The position numbers and the translations under genes were made by a program. A DNA stretch of 64,000 nucleotides from Methylotenera sp. (GTDB lineage: Bacteria; Pseudomonadota; Gammaproteobacteria; Burkholderiales; Methylophilaceae). A model generated the notes under the pieces. The model saw only the letters and a list, made by a program, of their open reading frames with translations. It did not search any database and was not told the DNA's origin. This document shows, one piece after another, positions 25,862 to 34,761 of the stretch. Numbering within the stretch: position 1 is the stretch's first letter; each line of letters starts with the position of its first letter. The stretch is from the NCBI GenBank assembly GCA_014378845.1, contig JACMNB010000011.1, positions 1 to 64,000 of the forward strand. The letters run 5' to 3'.

Positions 25862-27091
25862 TTACAGATTTTTGGTTGATAACGTTAAGCTTGCATTGGT
25901 GCCGCCAAAACCAAAGCTATTCGATAGCGCGGTCACAATGCTCACGTGATCAATGCGGCTGGTTGCAATTGGCAAATCCTCGGCTGCTGGGTCTAACGTA
26001 TCAATATTGGCCGAGGCGGCGATGAAATTATTTTCCATCATAATCAGCGTATAAATCGCCTCATTAACGCCGGCGGCGCCCAGCGCATGGCCGCTGAGTG
26101 ACTTGGTGGACGCAATTGCAGGCAATTTGCCGTATGCGCCGCTCGCAAATACCGCTTGAATCGCCTCAAGCTCTTTAGTGTCGCCAACAGGCGTAGATGT
26201 GCCGTGTGTGTTAATGTAATCCACATGGTCTATCCCTTGCAAGGCGAGTTGCATACATCTGACGGCGCCCTCACCACTTGGCGCAACCATGTCATAGCCA
26301 TCTGACGTGGCGCCGTAACCAACTACTTCGGCATAGATTTTTGCGCCGCGTGCTTTAGCATGCTCATATTCCTCAAGCACTACAATGCCGCCGCCGCCAG
26401 AAATCACAAAACCATCACGATTTGCATCATAGGTGCGGCTGGCTTTTTCGGGTGTTTCGTTATATTTACTGCTAAGCGCGCCCATCGCGTCAAACAAATA
26501 GCTCATGGTCCAATGTTCTTCTTCGCCGCCGCCTGCAAACACAATGTCTTGCTTACCAAGCTGAATCTGCTCTGCACCCGCGCCAATACAATGTGCGCTG
26601 GTGCTGCAAGCCGAGCTAATGCCGTAATTAACGCCTTTAATTTTTGCACCTGTAGCAAGGCAAGCGGCAATGCCGCTACTCATGGTTTTGGTCACCATAT
26701 ACGGCCCCACACGGCGGATGCCTTTTTCCGCCAGCGTGTTAGTGCCTTCCAGCATACTTTCTGTAGATGTCCCGCCAGCGCCCACAATCAAGCCTGTGCG
26801 TACGTTTGAAACTTGCTCTTCTGTTAAATGTGCATCGTTAATCGCCTCTTGCATGGCAAGCCAAGCATAGGCGTGACCTTTAGCCATAAAGCGCAATAAC
26901 TTACGGTCTATCAACTCTTCAATATTTAAGTTTTTGATAGAGCCAGCCACGTGCGAGCGTAAGCCGCGCGCTACATACTCTGGCTGAAACGTAATGCCAG
27001 AGCGGCCTGCAAACAAACTATCTTTTACTTCTGCTTTATTATTGCCTAAGCTAGAAACAATGCCTAGACCGGTAATCACTACACGACGCAT
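25862..27091 (-). CDS. fabB: 3-oxoacyl-ACP synthase I
   Basis: Elongates unsaturated acyl-ACP chains. The 409-residue condensing enzyme has the active-site Cys162 in [10 protein letters not shown], His in [11 protein letters not shown] and His in [16 protein letters not shown], the Cys-His-His triad of KAS enzymes. The CSTSAHC context and partnership with fabA mark FabB rather than FabF. It begins 29 bp after fabA ends, giving the classic fabAB operon for anaerobic-type unsaturated fatty acid synthesis. No clear intrinsic terminator follows; only a small GGGC/GCCC hairpin is seen near 25826. Confidence 0.95.
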   Translation of the reverse strand: MRRVVITGLGIVSSLGNNKAEVKDSLFAGRSGITFQPEYVARGLRSHVAGSIKNLNIEELIDRKLLRFMAKGHAYAWLAMQEAINDAHLTEEQVSNVRTGLIVGAGGTSTESMLEGTNTLAEKGIRRVGPYMVTKTMSSGIAACLATGAKIKGVNYGISSACSTSAHCIGAGAEQIQLGKQDIVFAGGGEEEHWTMSYLFDAMGALSSKYNETPEKASRTYDANRDGFVISGGGGIVVLEEYEHAKARGAKIYAEVVGYGATSDGYDMVAPSGEGAVRCMQLALQGIDHVDYINTHGTSTPVGDTKELEAIQAVFASGAYGKLPAIASTKSLSGHALGAAGVNEAIYTLIMMENNFIAASANIDTLDPAAEDLPIATSRIDHVSIVTALSNSFGFGGTNASLTLSTKNL

Positions 27092-27120
27092 TTTTCGTGT
27101 CCTCCTGCTTTATATTTTTA

Positions 27121-27654
27121 TTAAAAATTATCGGTGCGCGTAAATAAGCCTACGCGCAAATCATTGGCCACATAAATCTCGCGGCCATCTAAACTCATGC
27201 TGGCGTCCGCCACGCCCATGACTAATTTTCGCATAATAACGCGTTTTAAATCAATGGTATAAGTGGCCATTTTGGCAGTTGGCAAGACTTGGCCAGTAAA
27301 TTTAACTTCGCCCGCACCCAATGCACGGCCGCGCCCAGCACCACCTGCCCAGCCCAAATAAAAGCCCACCAATTGCCACATTGCATCAAGCCCCAAACAA
27401 CCTGGCATGACTGGGTCGCCCGTAAAGTGGCACTCAAAAAACCATAAATCAGGCCTAATATCTAATTCGGCAATAATTTGACCGTTACCATATTTACCGC
27501 CTTCATCGCTAATTTTCACTATGCGGTCAAACATCAACATCGGCGGCAATGGCAATTGCGCATTACCCTCGCCAAACATCTCACCGCGGCCGCATTTGAG
27601 TAACTCTTCTTTGGTGTAGCTATTTTGTTTGGTTACGCCAGTTTTGTTTTGCAT
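27121..27654 (-). CDS. fabA: 3-hydroxydecanoyl-ACP dehydratase/isomerase
   Basis: Dehydrates 3-hydroxyacyl-ACP and isomerises trans-2- to cis-3-decenoyl-ACP, the branch point of unsaturated fatty acid synthesis. The 177-residue hot-dog protein carries catalytic His76 in [21 protein letters not shown]-type context and Asp90. First gene of fabAB; its promoter should be in 27655-27760, where the sequence is AT-rich but no clear operator was found. Confidence 0.95.
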   Translation of the reverse strand: MQNKTGVTKQNSYTKEELLKCGRGEMFGEGNAQLPLPPMLMFDRIVKISDEGGKYGNGQIIAELDIRPDLWFFECHFTGDPVMPGCLGLDAMWQLVGFYLGWAGGAGRGRALGAGEVKFTGQVLPTAKMATYTIDLKRVIMRKLVMGVADASMSLDGREIYVANDLRVGLFTRTDNF

Positions 27655-27837
27655 GTTGTAAACTTATTAATTTAAAAGATAAATGCTATTTTCGCTGGAA
27701 AATGCATTTAGCGAAAGCACTATCTGTAAACTATTGTTTAAATTGAAAGTGAAAGCAAAAAAATGATTGAAGACGATGAAAAAATTAACGGCAAGCTAGC
27801 GATGCCAGCCTGATGTTAATTATTAAGAAACAATAGG

Positions 27838-28138
27838 TTAGCGAATAACCAAGCCTGTTGCGCCGGCTGGCAATGGGCCTAAGTTTGTTACTTTGGTTAA
27901 AACGCCCGTTTTATCAATGCTGTAGACCCAAATAGCATTGTCACGTGTTAAGCACGTACAGCACTTTGCAATCGTTGGACATACCGAGGTCAATTGGATT
28001 TTTTTCATTGGCGGCAATTACTTGCAATAAAGTAAGCGTATCGTCTGTTATCACAAAGAATGAAGAAACAGTATTAGAACCTGCATTGTTTGTGTACAAA
28101 AGATTGAGGGCACTAGAAGCTGGGCTTAAATTTTGCAA
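27838..28138 (-). pseudogene. Remnant of a YVTN/lactonase-type beta-propeller gene
   Basis: This strand of the 755-bp gap upstream of mxaR encodes the C-terminal end of a beta-propeller protein. NLLYTNNAGSNTVSSFFV, then NEKNPIDLGMSNDCKVLYVLN in one frame, then a one-base shift at about 27950 to RDNAIWVYSID and LPAGATGLVIR-stop. These are the repeat blade and typical C-terminus of lactonase-like YVTN propellers. The rest of the gene is absent, so it is a truncated, frameshifted relic. The remainder of 27655-28410 holds no other gene that I can support. Confidence 0.7.
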
Positions 28139-28309
28139 TCAAACTAACTCTCCTCAATTGGCTCATCAATTCTTACCTTAAAGCGTCTTACGCGATCCAA
28201 CCATTAGTCGCGCGGTGGAGTTAAGCCCTTACAAATAAATTGTTGCTAATTTGCTTTAGATAAAAGAGTTAATTCAATACTGGCCAATAAAGCATAAGTT
28301 TGGGGTAGC

Positions 28310-28325
28310 TATACAAACCTGTATA
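28310..28325. promoter_or_regulatory. Palindromic operator candidate upstream of mxaR
   Basis: A perfect inverted repeat TATACA-AACC-TGTATA, about 85 bp before the mxaR start in an AT-rich promoter region. It has the size and symmetry of a dimeric regulator site. No matching second copy was noticed in the window, and the regulator is unknown. Confidence 0.45.
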
Positions 28326-28410
28326 CACTTTTTAAAATTTCAGTTATATTAATGTTAAGTAATTTTTACAACCTTATTAAACTCACACCTTAATTGTTAG
28401 GAACATCTCA

Positions 28411-29427
28411 ATGAGCGACCATCTACTGGCCGACTGGCGTCAACATGCGCTAACTTTAGAAACCGAAGTCAACAAGGTAGTGGTTGGCCAAGCTGAACCA
28501 GTGCGCTTAATAACTACGGCTATCTTCGCGCGGGGTCATGTGCTGCTCGAAGGTGATGTGGGCGTAGGCAAAACCACCTTGCTACGCGCTTTTACCCGCG
28601 GCATTGGCGGTGGTTATCAGCGTATTGAGGGCACGATTGATTTGATGCCTAACGATTTGGTGTACCACACGTATTTGGGTGAAGACGGCAAACCGCACGT
28701 AAGCGCTGGCCCGTTATTAATGAGCGGCGAAAATTTAAGCGTGTTTTTCTTTAACGAGATTAACCGCGCGCGCCCGCAAGTGCATTCACTATTACTGCGC
28801 GTGATGGCCGAGCGCACGCTAACCGCATTCAATAAAGAGCATACTTTTCCGCATATGATTGTGTTTGCTGATCGCAACCAAGTGGAGCGTGAAGAAACCT
28901 TTGAAATTCCGTCTGCGGCGCGCGATCGCTTTATGATGGAGATACCAATTGTAGTGCCAAATGACGATGCCATTATGTCCGACCTTATGTTTGACACGCG
29001 TTTTCACAATGCCGATGCCTTAATCGACACGGTTAAAGCGGATGTGCTGAAGTTTGATGAGTTAAATGGTTTTTCCAGCGTAATTCAAAAACACGTAACT
29101 GCATCGCCCACACTTGAAAAATACGCGCTTAACTTGTGGAAAGCCACGCGTAAACCAATGGATTACGGCGTTAAAGTTACCAATGTGGACATGAACCGGC
29201 TGGTGCTGGCTGGCGCAAGCCCGCGCGGTATGAGCATGATGTTGCGTACAGCCCGCGTTAATGCTTGGCTGAATGAACGTAGCGCGATTACGCCAGACGA
29301 TATTCATGCCGTGTTTCATGCAACCGTTGCGCATCGTATTGTATTTAGCCCTGTTTACGAAATGCGCCGCACTGAAATTGCGCGCGAGTTGTTAAGTAAT
29401 ATTGTTAACGTCGTTGCTGCGCCTTAA
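28411..29427 (+). CDS. mxaR: MoxR-family AAA+ ATPase MxaR
   Basis: A 338-residue MoxR ATPase, first gene of mxaRSACKL, which assists maturation (metal/cofactor insertion) of periplasmic PQQ methanol dehydrogenase. Walker A GDVGVGKTT is near residues 48-56. The Walker B acidic pair appears in FFNEINRARPQ near residue 115, and the arginine-containing SAARDRFMMEI sensor region follows. Ribosome-binding site TAGGA precedes ATG 28411. MoxR ATPases work with VWA-domain partners; MxaS, MxaC and MxaL in the same operon supply these. A family D repeat separates it from mxaS. Confidence 0.92.
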   Translation: MSDHLLADWRQHALTLETEVNKVVVGQAEPVRLITTAIFARGHVLLEGDVGVGKTTLLRAFTRGIGGGYQRIEGTIDLMPNDLVYHTYLGEDGKPHVSAGPLLMSGENLSVFFFNEINRARPQVHSLLLRVMAERTLTAFNKEHTFPHMIVFADRNQVEREETFEIPSAARDRFMMEIPIVVPNDDAIMSDLMFDTRFHNADALIDTVKADVLKFDELNGFSSVIQKHVTASPTLEKYALNLWKATRKPMDYGVKVTNVDMNRLVLAGASPRGMSMMLRTARVNAWLNERSAITPDDIHAVFHATVAHRIVFSPVYEMRRTEIARELLSNIVNVVAAP

Positions 29428-29433
29428 GTACTT

Positions 29434-29541
29434 TAGCCGCAGATAAATGCATATGAACGCTGATAAATTCTCAGTCTCACCATTTTATTCAAATCGGTTA
29501 ATGGTTTTAATCTGCGTGCATCCGCGTTTATCTGCGGCTAA
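29434..29541. repeat. Family D palindromic repeat (GCCGCAGATAAA)
   Basis: Arms TAGCCGCAGATAAA (from 29434) and TTTATCTGCGGCTA (to 29540) are inverted, with further imperfect pairing inward (ATGAACGCTGAT against ATCTGCGTGCAT). This gives a 108-bp element that fills most of the 129-bp mxaR-mxaS gap. It lies inside an otherwise tight operon, so it is transcribed and should fold into a long hairpin. Confidence 0.75.
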
Positions 29542-29556
29542 TTTGACTTAAATATT

Positions 29557-30423
29557 ATGGGCACATTTCACGAAATTAAAGAATTTTCCTACCACATCGG
29601 TTGGCGCAATCGCGGCCGCCATCCTGGCCGTCATGCCAGTACGCAGCGCGGTATGGGTATGGAATTTATCGGCCACACCTCGCTACTTAATTACCCTGAT
29701 CCGCGCCGCATTGATTTGCGTCAAACCTTGCGCGACCCGATGGAGCAGGTATATGTGCGGCTTTTTAACCAAAAAAGTGCCACCCCTGTGTATGTGATTT
29801 GTGATTTGTCTGGCAGCATGAATTTTGGTGCAAAAATCCGCAAAATCCGCCTTGCTGCAGATATTGCAGAATCGGTTGCACGTTCTGCAACGCGCAATTC
29901 TGATCCGTTTGGTTTTATTGGTTTTGATGACGTTGTACGCGAAGATTGGATTAGCGCGCAATCATTTAAATCTCATCGCGCGGTAGAGCTGGCAGAGCGA
30001 TTAAAGGACTATCATCCAGAAGCTGTTTCTGGCGCGGGCATTGCTGATGTATGGCGCTATTTACCGCGCGAACGCTCATTGGTATTTATGATTTCAGATT
30101 TTCACATGCCTTTAATGCAATTAGAAGGCGCATTATCTAACTTAACGCGCCATCACATTGTGCCCGTTGTACTGTGGGATGCTGACGAATACACCAACTT
30201 ACCTGAAAACGGCATCACCTCACTAACCGACCCCGAATCGGGCGTCAAACGTACGCTATTTTTGCGCAAAGATTACCGTAATCGCATTATTGAATCGTTT
30301 GCAGCGCGCCGCGCGGCAATTTACAAAATCTTTATGGAGTTCGACATGCCGCCGTTTTATGTTGAAGGCGAATTTGACGCTGACATGCTAACCGACTATT
30401 TTCACCAATTTGTAGCTGCCTAA
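29557..30423 (+). CDS. mxaS: DUF58/VWA protein MxaS
   Basis: A 288-residue DUF58-type protein with a von Willebrand A-like fold. The MIDAS metal-site motif DLSGS lies near residues 87-91, and the downstream acidic/Thr positions include FDDVV and SDFHMP. It is the usual partner of a MoxR ATPase; cytoplasmic, possibly binding the inner face of the membrane through MxaA/C/L. No clear Shine-Dalgarno precedes ATG 29557, and the leader is a family D repeat, so translation may depend on how that hairpin folds. MxaA starts 3 bp after its stop. Confidence 0.9.
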   Translation: MGTFHEIKEFSYHIGWRNRGRHPGRHASTQRGMGMEFIGHTSLLNYPDPRRIDLRQTLRDPMEQVYVRLFNQKSATPVYVICDLSGSMNFGAKIRKIRLAADIAESVARSATRNSDPFGFIGFDDVVREDWISAQSFKSHRAVELAERLKDYHPEAVSGAGIADVWRYLPRERSLVFMISDFHMPLMQLEGALSNLTRHHIVPVVLWDADEYTNLPENGITSLTDPESGVKRTLFLRKDYRNRIIESFAARRAAIYKIFMEFDMPPFYVEGEFDADMLTDYFHQFVAA

Positions 30424-30426
30424 ATA

Positions 30427-31485
30427 ATGACTAAATTAATGAAACAATTTTTATTGGCGCTTATGGTTAGTTTAAGCGCGTTAACTGCTTTTAACGCCCA
30501 TGCGCTTGATAGCGAAATGCTATCTGATATTAAAGATGGCGTAGTCACCATGCAGATACAAGATCCCGATCGCAATGTGGGCTATGTGGTGGGCGACGTA
30601 CTTACCCGCCACCTCATCATTAGCATTAAAAAACCCTACAAATTAATCGAAGAATCACTGCCAATTGTGGGCTATCAAAAGCGCTACAGAGGCCAAGTAC
30701 TGGGCATCGATTTAAGCGATATTAAACACACAAGCTTTGATAATGGCGACGATGTCATTCATGATTTAACGCTTAGTTATCAAGTATTTACCAATAAAAC
30801 AGTGGTTAAACATGGCGCTATGCCAACGGAATATTTACATATTATCAATGTAAATTCTAAAGGCAAAGAAGTGGTTAAATTCCGCATTCCTAGCTTTGAG
30901 TTTGCCATTTCTCCCATTTCGGTTTTTGGCCAAATAAAGATTGAAGACGACATTAGCGGCTATCGTGGCCCGTTATTGCTTGATAACAGTTTGCTGAAAA
31001 AACGGCTTAAAGCTTTGTTGATGATTGGCCTTATTAGCTTATTAGGCTTGATATATATGTTGGGCAAACATGCTTGGTTGCCGCGCATGGGCGGGCCATT
31101 TGCTAAAACGTATCGCTTCATTCGTAAACAAAAGAATCTGCCCCAAGGCGCTACACCTGAAGGCCTTAAAAATGCAGTCGCCAGCATGCATACCGCGTTA
31201 AATCAAGCTGCTGGCAGCAGTTTATTCAGCACTAATTTAGACGCTTTTTTAGCCAAAAAACCTGCTTTTAAAGCCATTAAACCTGAGTTTGCACAGTTTT
31301 TTAGCCTGTCGCGCCAAGTATTTTTTGAGCCTAATGCAAGGCACCAAGTTGGCAACGATCCGCTACAATGGTTAGCGCAATTTTGCCGCCGTTGCCGCGA
31401 TTGCGAACGGGGTTTAGTGCCTGACCAATTGCCTTCAGACAGCTTGGTAGCTGGTAGCCAAAACGCAATTAACGCGCAAAAATAG
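30427..31485 (+). CDS. mxaA: Methanol dehydrogenase maturation protein MxaA
   Basis: A 352-residue membrane protein required in methylotrophs for calcium insertion into methanol dehydrogenase. A signal peptide (residues 1-25, ending AHA) precedes a periplasmic beta-rich domain (about 30-190). One transmembrane helix (about 195-213, ALLMIGLISLLGLIYML) leads to a cytoplasmic helical domain. This topology matches MxaA. Position between mxaS and mxaC is diagnostic. Proteins of this family are poorly conserved, so the call relies on order and topology. Confidence 0.88.
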   Translation: MTKLMKQFLLALMVSLSALTAFNAHALDSEMLSDIKDGVVTMQIQDPDRNVGYVVGDVLTRHLIISIKKPYKLIEESLPIVGYQKRYRGQVLGIDLSDIKHTSFDNGDDVIHDLTLSYQVFTNKTVVKHGAMPTEYLHIINVNSKGKEVVKFRIPSFEFAISPISVFGQIKIEDDISGYRGPLLLDNSLLKKRLKALLMIGLISLLGLIYMLGKHAWLPRMGGPFAKTYRFIRKQKNLPQGATPEGLKNAVASMHTALNQAAGSSLFSTNLDAFLAKKPAFKAIKPEFAQFFSLSRQVFFEPNARHQVGNDPLQWLAQFCRRCRDCERGLVPDQLPSDSLVAGSQNAINAQK

Positions 31486-31492
31486 GCCAACC

Positions 31493-32473
31493 ATGTCATT
31501 TTCACTTCCTTGGTTATTATGGTTATTGCCGTTGGCATTTTTGCCTTTAATTTTTCAGCGCGCGCATAGCAAAAGCTATTCATGGCTGGAAATGTTGCCT
31601 GCAGACCCGCTTTCTGACTTAATTGGGCTAATCTTAAAGTTGTTGGCTGTATTAACTTTGCTATTTATTGTGCTGGGCATCAGCGCCCCGCACACCAATA
31701 TGCAAGAAGTTGAGCGCATTGGCGTGGGCGCGCAAATTGGCTTGGTGCTAGATAGAAGCGCCAGTATGGATGATCCATTTTCTGGCGCGACTGCAGAAAA
31801 TTCTTTAGGAGAAAGTAAATCGGCCGCGGCCGCGCGTTTAATCACCCAATTTGTAAAATCACGTCAAAACGACTTAATGGGCATGATTACCTTTAGCAAC
31901 TCGGCCATGTATGTATTGCCGTTAACGGAAAATAAAGAAACCATGGTAGCCGCCGTGCGCGCCACGGCAGGTAATGCGCTGTTTCAAACCAATATTGGCA
32001 GCGGCTTAACAATGGGCGCTAGCTTATTCGAAAAAGTGCCTGACTCTGGCTCGCGCGCGGTTATTTTATTATCAGACGGTGCTGGGCGAATTGGTGCCGA
32101 TTCGCAGCAAAAAATCCGTGATTGGTATGACCGATTGCACATTAGTTTGTATTGGATTGTACTGCGGCAACCAGGCGGCTTGAGTATTTTTGATAAAAAT
32201 TATGCGCCAAACCCAGATAAAGCCTTGCCGCCAGAAATTGAATTGCACGAATTTTTTAAAACCATGAAAACCGATTTTCATGCCTATGAAGCTGATGACC
32301 CAAAAAGCTTGCAGCAAGCCATTGACGACATTAGCCGAAAAGAAAAAAAACCGATTAAATATTTGCAGAAAATTCCAGGTAAAGATTTATCGAATACTTG
32401 TTTTATGCTTGCCGCACTAATGATTGCATTATTATTGGGCATTAAATATTTAGAAGTAAATACGTGGAAATAA
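31493..32473 (+). CDS. mxaC: VWA-domain protein MxaC
   Basis: A 326-residue inner-membrane protein. Two N-terminal hydrophobic segments (about 4-20 and 46-65) precede a von Willebrand A domain with MIDAS DRSASM near residues 86-91 and the later Thr/Asp positions (LLSDGAG near 186). A C-terminal helix (about 302-320) closes it. It belongs to the BatA/MxaC group that acts with MoxR ATPases. It starts 7 bp after mxaA. The metal site is complete. Confidence 0.9.
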   Translation: MSFSLPWLLWLLPLAFLPLIFQRAHSKSYSWLEMLPADPLSDLIGLILKLLAVLTLLFIVLGISAPHTNMQEVERIGVGAQIGLVLDRSASMDDPFSGATAENSLGESKSAAAARLITQFVKSRQNDLMGMITFSNSAMYVLPLTENKETMVAAVRATAGNALFQTNIGSGLTMGASLFEKVPDSGSRAVILLSDGAGRIGADSQQKIRDWYDRLHISLYWIVLRQPGGLSIFDKNYAPNPDKALPPEIELHEFFKTMKTDFHAYEADDPKSLQQAIDDISRKEKKPIKYLQKIPGKDLSNTCFMLAALMIALLLGIKYLEVNTWK

Positions 32474-32554
32474 AAGCTTTAACATAAGCGCTTAGCGCCA
32501 CAAGCAACCATTTTGGTGAATTTTGTTGCCTATATTATTGGCAGGAAAGTAAAA

Positions 32555-33109
32555 ATGAATATAAATACAGCGCAACTTTTTAGTGTCAAAAAACTGACCT
32601 GGGCATTGACCATTATTGCGCTAATTTGCGCAATAGGCAGCATGCTGAGCTTTAAACGTATTAAACAAATTGATGCTTTTAATCAAGCGGTGATGGCTGG
32701 AAAACCAGTCGATTCTGATAAAGACAGCTTTGAAAAAAGCTTTGCTGAAGCGCTTGGTTTAGCTAAAAAAGAACGATATAAAGAAGCGTTAACGTTGTTT
32801 AATGCACTGTTAGCTAAGGCCAATCCGATACAAAAATCTGCGGTGTTGTATAACATGGGCAATATTAATTTTTTAAAAGCCAACCAAATGAGCGGAAATA
32901 CCGCATCGGTGCATCAAGAAGCAGAATACCTGATGAATCAAGCAAAAACGGCCTATATTGGATCGCTAAAACTTGATCATACGCAGTGGGATGCCAAACA
33001 TAATTTAGACCGCCTGCTCGGCTTGATTCCTGAAATTCCTACCCCTGGTTCTGGCGAAGGCGATAAAGCGGGTTTAATCATGGGCAACATTCCTGTAGGT
33101 TTGCCATAA
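32555..33109 (+). CDS. mxaK: MxaK methanol dehydrogenase accessory protein
   Basis: A 184-residue protein with one N-terminal membrane anchor (about residues 15-33) and a tetratricopeptide-like helical periplasmic domain (EALTLFNALLAKANPIQKSAVLYNMGNINFLKAN). This matches MxaK in the mxaC-mxaK-mxaL slot. I use ATG 32555 because AGGAAAG lies at 32542-32548; an upstream ATG at 32513 has no ribosome site and would spoil the anchor. The gap to mxaC is 81 bp. Confidence 0.87.
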   Translation: MNINTAQLFSVKKLTWALTIIALICAIGSMLSFKRIKQIDAFNQAVMAGKPVDSDKDSFEKSFAEALGLAKKERYKEALTLFNALLAKANPIQKSAVLYNMGNINFLKANQMSGNTASVHQEAEYLMNQAKTAYIGSLKLDHTQWDAKHNLDRLLGLIPEIPTPGSGEGDKAGLIMGNIPVGLP

Positions 33110-33208
33110 ATGCGCGCGCTTGCAAGTTTTGAACAAGCTTATCTGGCGCGAGTTATTACAGCGAGTGACTACAACCCACGTTCATTTAGCCAAACTGGCA
33201 CCCTTTAA
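33110..33208 (+). CDS. Possible 32-codon micro-ORF between mxaK and mxaL
   Basis: Its ATG directly follows the mxaK TAA in the same frame (TAAATG) and the reading frame stays open for 32 codons, ending 6 bp before mxaL. It has a balanced residue composition (MRALASFEQAYLARVITASD and onward) without recognised homology. It might be read by stop-codon read-through or reinitiation and so extend or accompany MxaK, or be chance. Confidence 0.25.
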   Translation: MRALASFEQAYLARVITASDYNPRSFSQTGTL

Positions 33209-33214
33209 ATCGTT

Positions 33215-34246
33215 ATGAAAAACCTAGTCAATACCTTACGTCATCGCCGCGATATTACTTTGCTAACGCTGGCTTTATTATTTTTGATAATCGCCATGTT
33301 TAAGCCAACCGTGCCCGTTAAACGCGATGTATACAGCTATTTGATGGTGACTGATATTTCACAAAGCATGAACGTAAAAGATGCCACCTTAAACGGCAAA
33401 CTGGTGTCGCGCATGGAATACCAACAATATCTATTACACCGCATTATCGGTGAAATGCCGTGCGGCACTCAGGTGAGTATTGGGTTGTTTGCGGGCGTTA
33501 GCGTGGCCGCGTTATACACGCCAATTGAGGTTTGCGAAAACTTTGCCGCGATAGACGACACTATTAACCATTTAGATTGGCGCACAGGTTGGTCTGGCAA
33601 TAGCCGCATGCGTGAAAGCATGGTAACGCTTGCCAAGCTGATCCGTAGCTTTCCCGAAACAGCGCAAGTGGTTTATTTTACCGATGGCGAAGAAACGCCA
33701 AAACTGCATGTGTTTAACACCCGCGATTTAACCGGTTTTCAGGGCGGTAAAGATTGGTTATTTGTTGGCATAGGCTCTGACAAAGGCACGCCAATACCTA
33801 AAATGGACGAGCACAATCAGGTGATTGGCTATTGGGCTAACGAAAGTTTCGCAATGCAACCGGGTGTTGCGCAAATATCGCAAGATAATATTGGCACACG
33901 TGAAGAAAGTGTGGCGGTGGATACCAATGACCGATATTTATCTAAGTTAGACGAAAAATATTTAATCTCACTGGCAAAAGATATTAACGGCAGCTATGTT
34001 AACGGTGAAAATCTTCAAAATGTGTTAGCCGCGATGGAAAAACAGCCGCCGGCGCGCCGCAGTAAATCAAACTTTGAGTTAAAATGGATTTTTGCCACTT
34101 TGGCAGGGCTGTCATTTTTAGCCGCTTACTTGCCTAAGCATCCAATAAAAGAAAGCAAAGAAATCTTTAAGCAATTGATTGTACGCAGAAATTTTAAACG
34201 CAAACTAGCTGAAGCGGCTAAATCTGCTGCGCTCAAATCTTCTTAA
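33215..34246 (+). CDS. mxaL: VWA-domain protein MxaL
   Basis: A 343-residue inner-membrane protein with an N-terminal helix (about 15-31). A VWA domain has MIDAS DISQSM near residues 45-50 and FTDGEE near 148-153. A C-terminal transmembrane helix (about 284-300) is followed by a basic cytoplasmic tail. Together with MxaC it provides the paired VWA modules typical of MoxR systems and is the last gene of mxaRSACKL. The catalytic methanol dehydrogenase genes do not follow; the next gene is convergent. Confidence 0.9.
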   Translation: MKNLVNTLRHRRDITLLTLALLFLIIAMFKPTVPVKRDVYSYLMVTDISQSMNVKDATLNGKLVSRMEYQQYLLHRIIGEMPCGTQVSIGLFAGVSVAALYTPIEVCENFAAIDDTINHLDWRTGWSGNSRMRESMVTLAKLIRSFPETAQVVYFTDGEETPKLHVFNTRDLTGFQGGKDWLFVGIGSDKGTPIPKMDEHNQVIGYWANESFAMQPGVAQISQDNIGTREESVAVDTNDRYLSKLDEKYLISLAKDINGSYVNGENLQNVLAAMEKQPPARRSKSNFELKWIFATLAGLSFLAAYLPKHPIKESKEIFKQLIVRRNFKRKLAEAAKSAALKSS

Positions 34247-34276
34247 TTTATCCGCTCGTCACGCCAATTGACGAAA

Positions 34277-34726
34277 CTAGGTTTTAAGCTTAAACCAGCG
34301 TAGCCAAACGCGCAAACGCCTTAACTCATCCCGATTATTAGCATTGGTCATTAAAATAATTGGCGGCAAAGCTAATTTTAAGCCATTCCCCTTAACGTTT
34401 AGTAGCGTGCCAGCCGCATGAATAAACGTGCTAGAGGCCAGCGCAGGTTGAAATTGTTGGCCTCGCTTATTGCTTATTGTTAACTCGCCTTTAGTGTTCA
34501 CCTCAAGCGTTTGCCAAGACCAAGGCAGCAACAATAAAGCATCACGCGCAATATAATACGCACTACTCAGCAATATTAGCGCGATAATACCCAGCTTAAA
34601 CACAAGCGCAATTGGCTGCAAAAGTATGATGGCAGAACAAGCAATTGAAACGCCGCTTATCATCCATAATAATAATTGAGTAGTCATTAGTTTAATTTGA
34701 ATGGCTTGTGGCAAAATGGCGGGCAT
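34277..34726 (-). CDS. YgfX-like small membrane protein
   Basis: A 149-residue protein with two close hydrophobic segments (about residues 17-36 and 41-60), then PWSWQTLEVNTKGELTISNKRGQQF and a C-terminal RRLRVWLRW. This is the layout of YgfX (DUF1434, sometimes called CptA), which in many Proteobacteria neighbours ygfZ as here. YgfX has been described as a membrane partner of SdhE and as a putative toxin; no sdhE is adjacent here. Starts at 34726 or 34687 (MTTQLLLW) are both possible; neither has a good ribosome site. Confidence 0.65.
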   Translation of the reverse strand: MPAILPQAIQIKLMTTQLLLWMISGVSIACSAIILLQPIALVFKLGIIALILLSSAYYIARDALLLLPWSWQTLEVNTKGELTISNKRGQQFQPALASSTFIHAAGTLLNVKGNGLKLALPPIILMTNANNRDELRRLRVWLRWFKLKT

Positions 34727-34761
34727 GTTGCATTATAGTGAATTGATAGGATAAATAGGAT

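Noticed and set aside
26360-26809. 149-codon plus-strand frame
   Set aside because: Shadow of fabB, which contains the full catalytic triad on the other strand.
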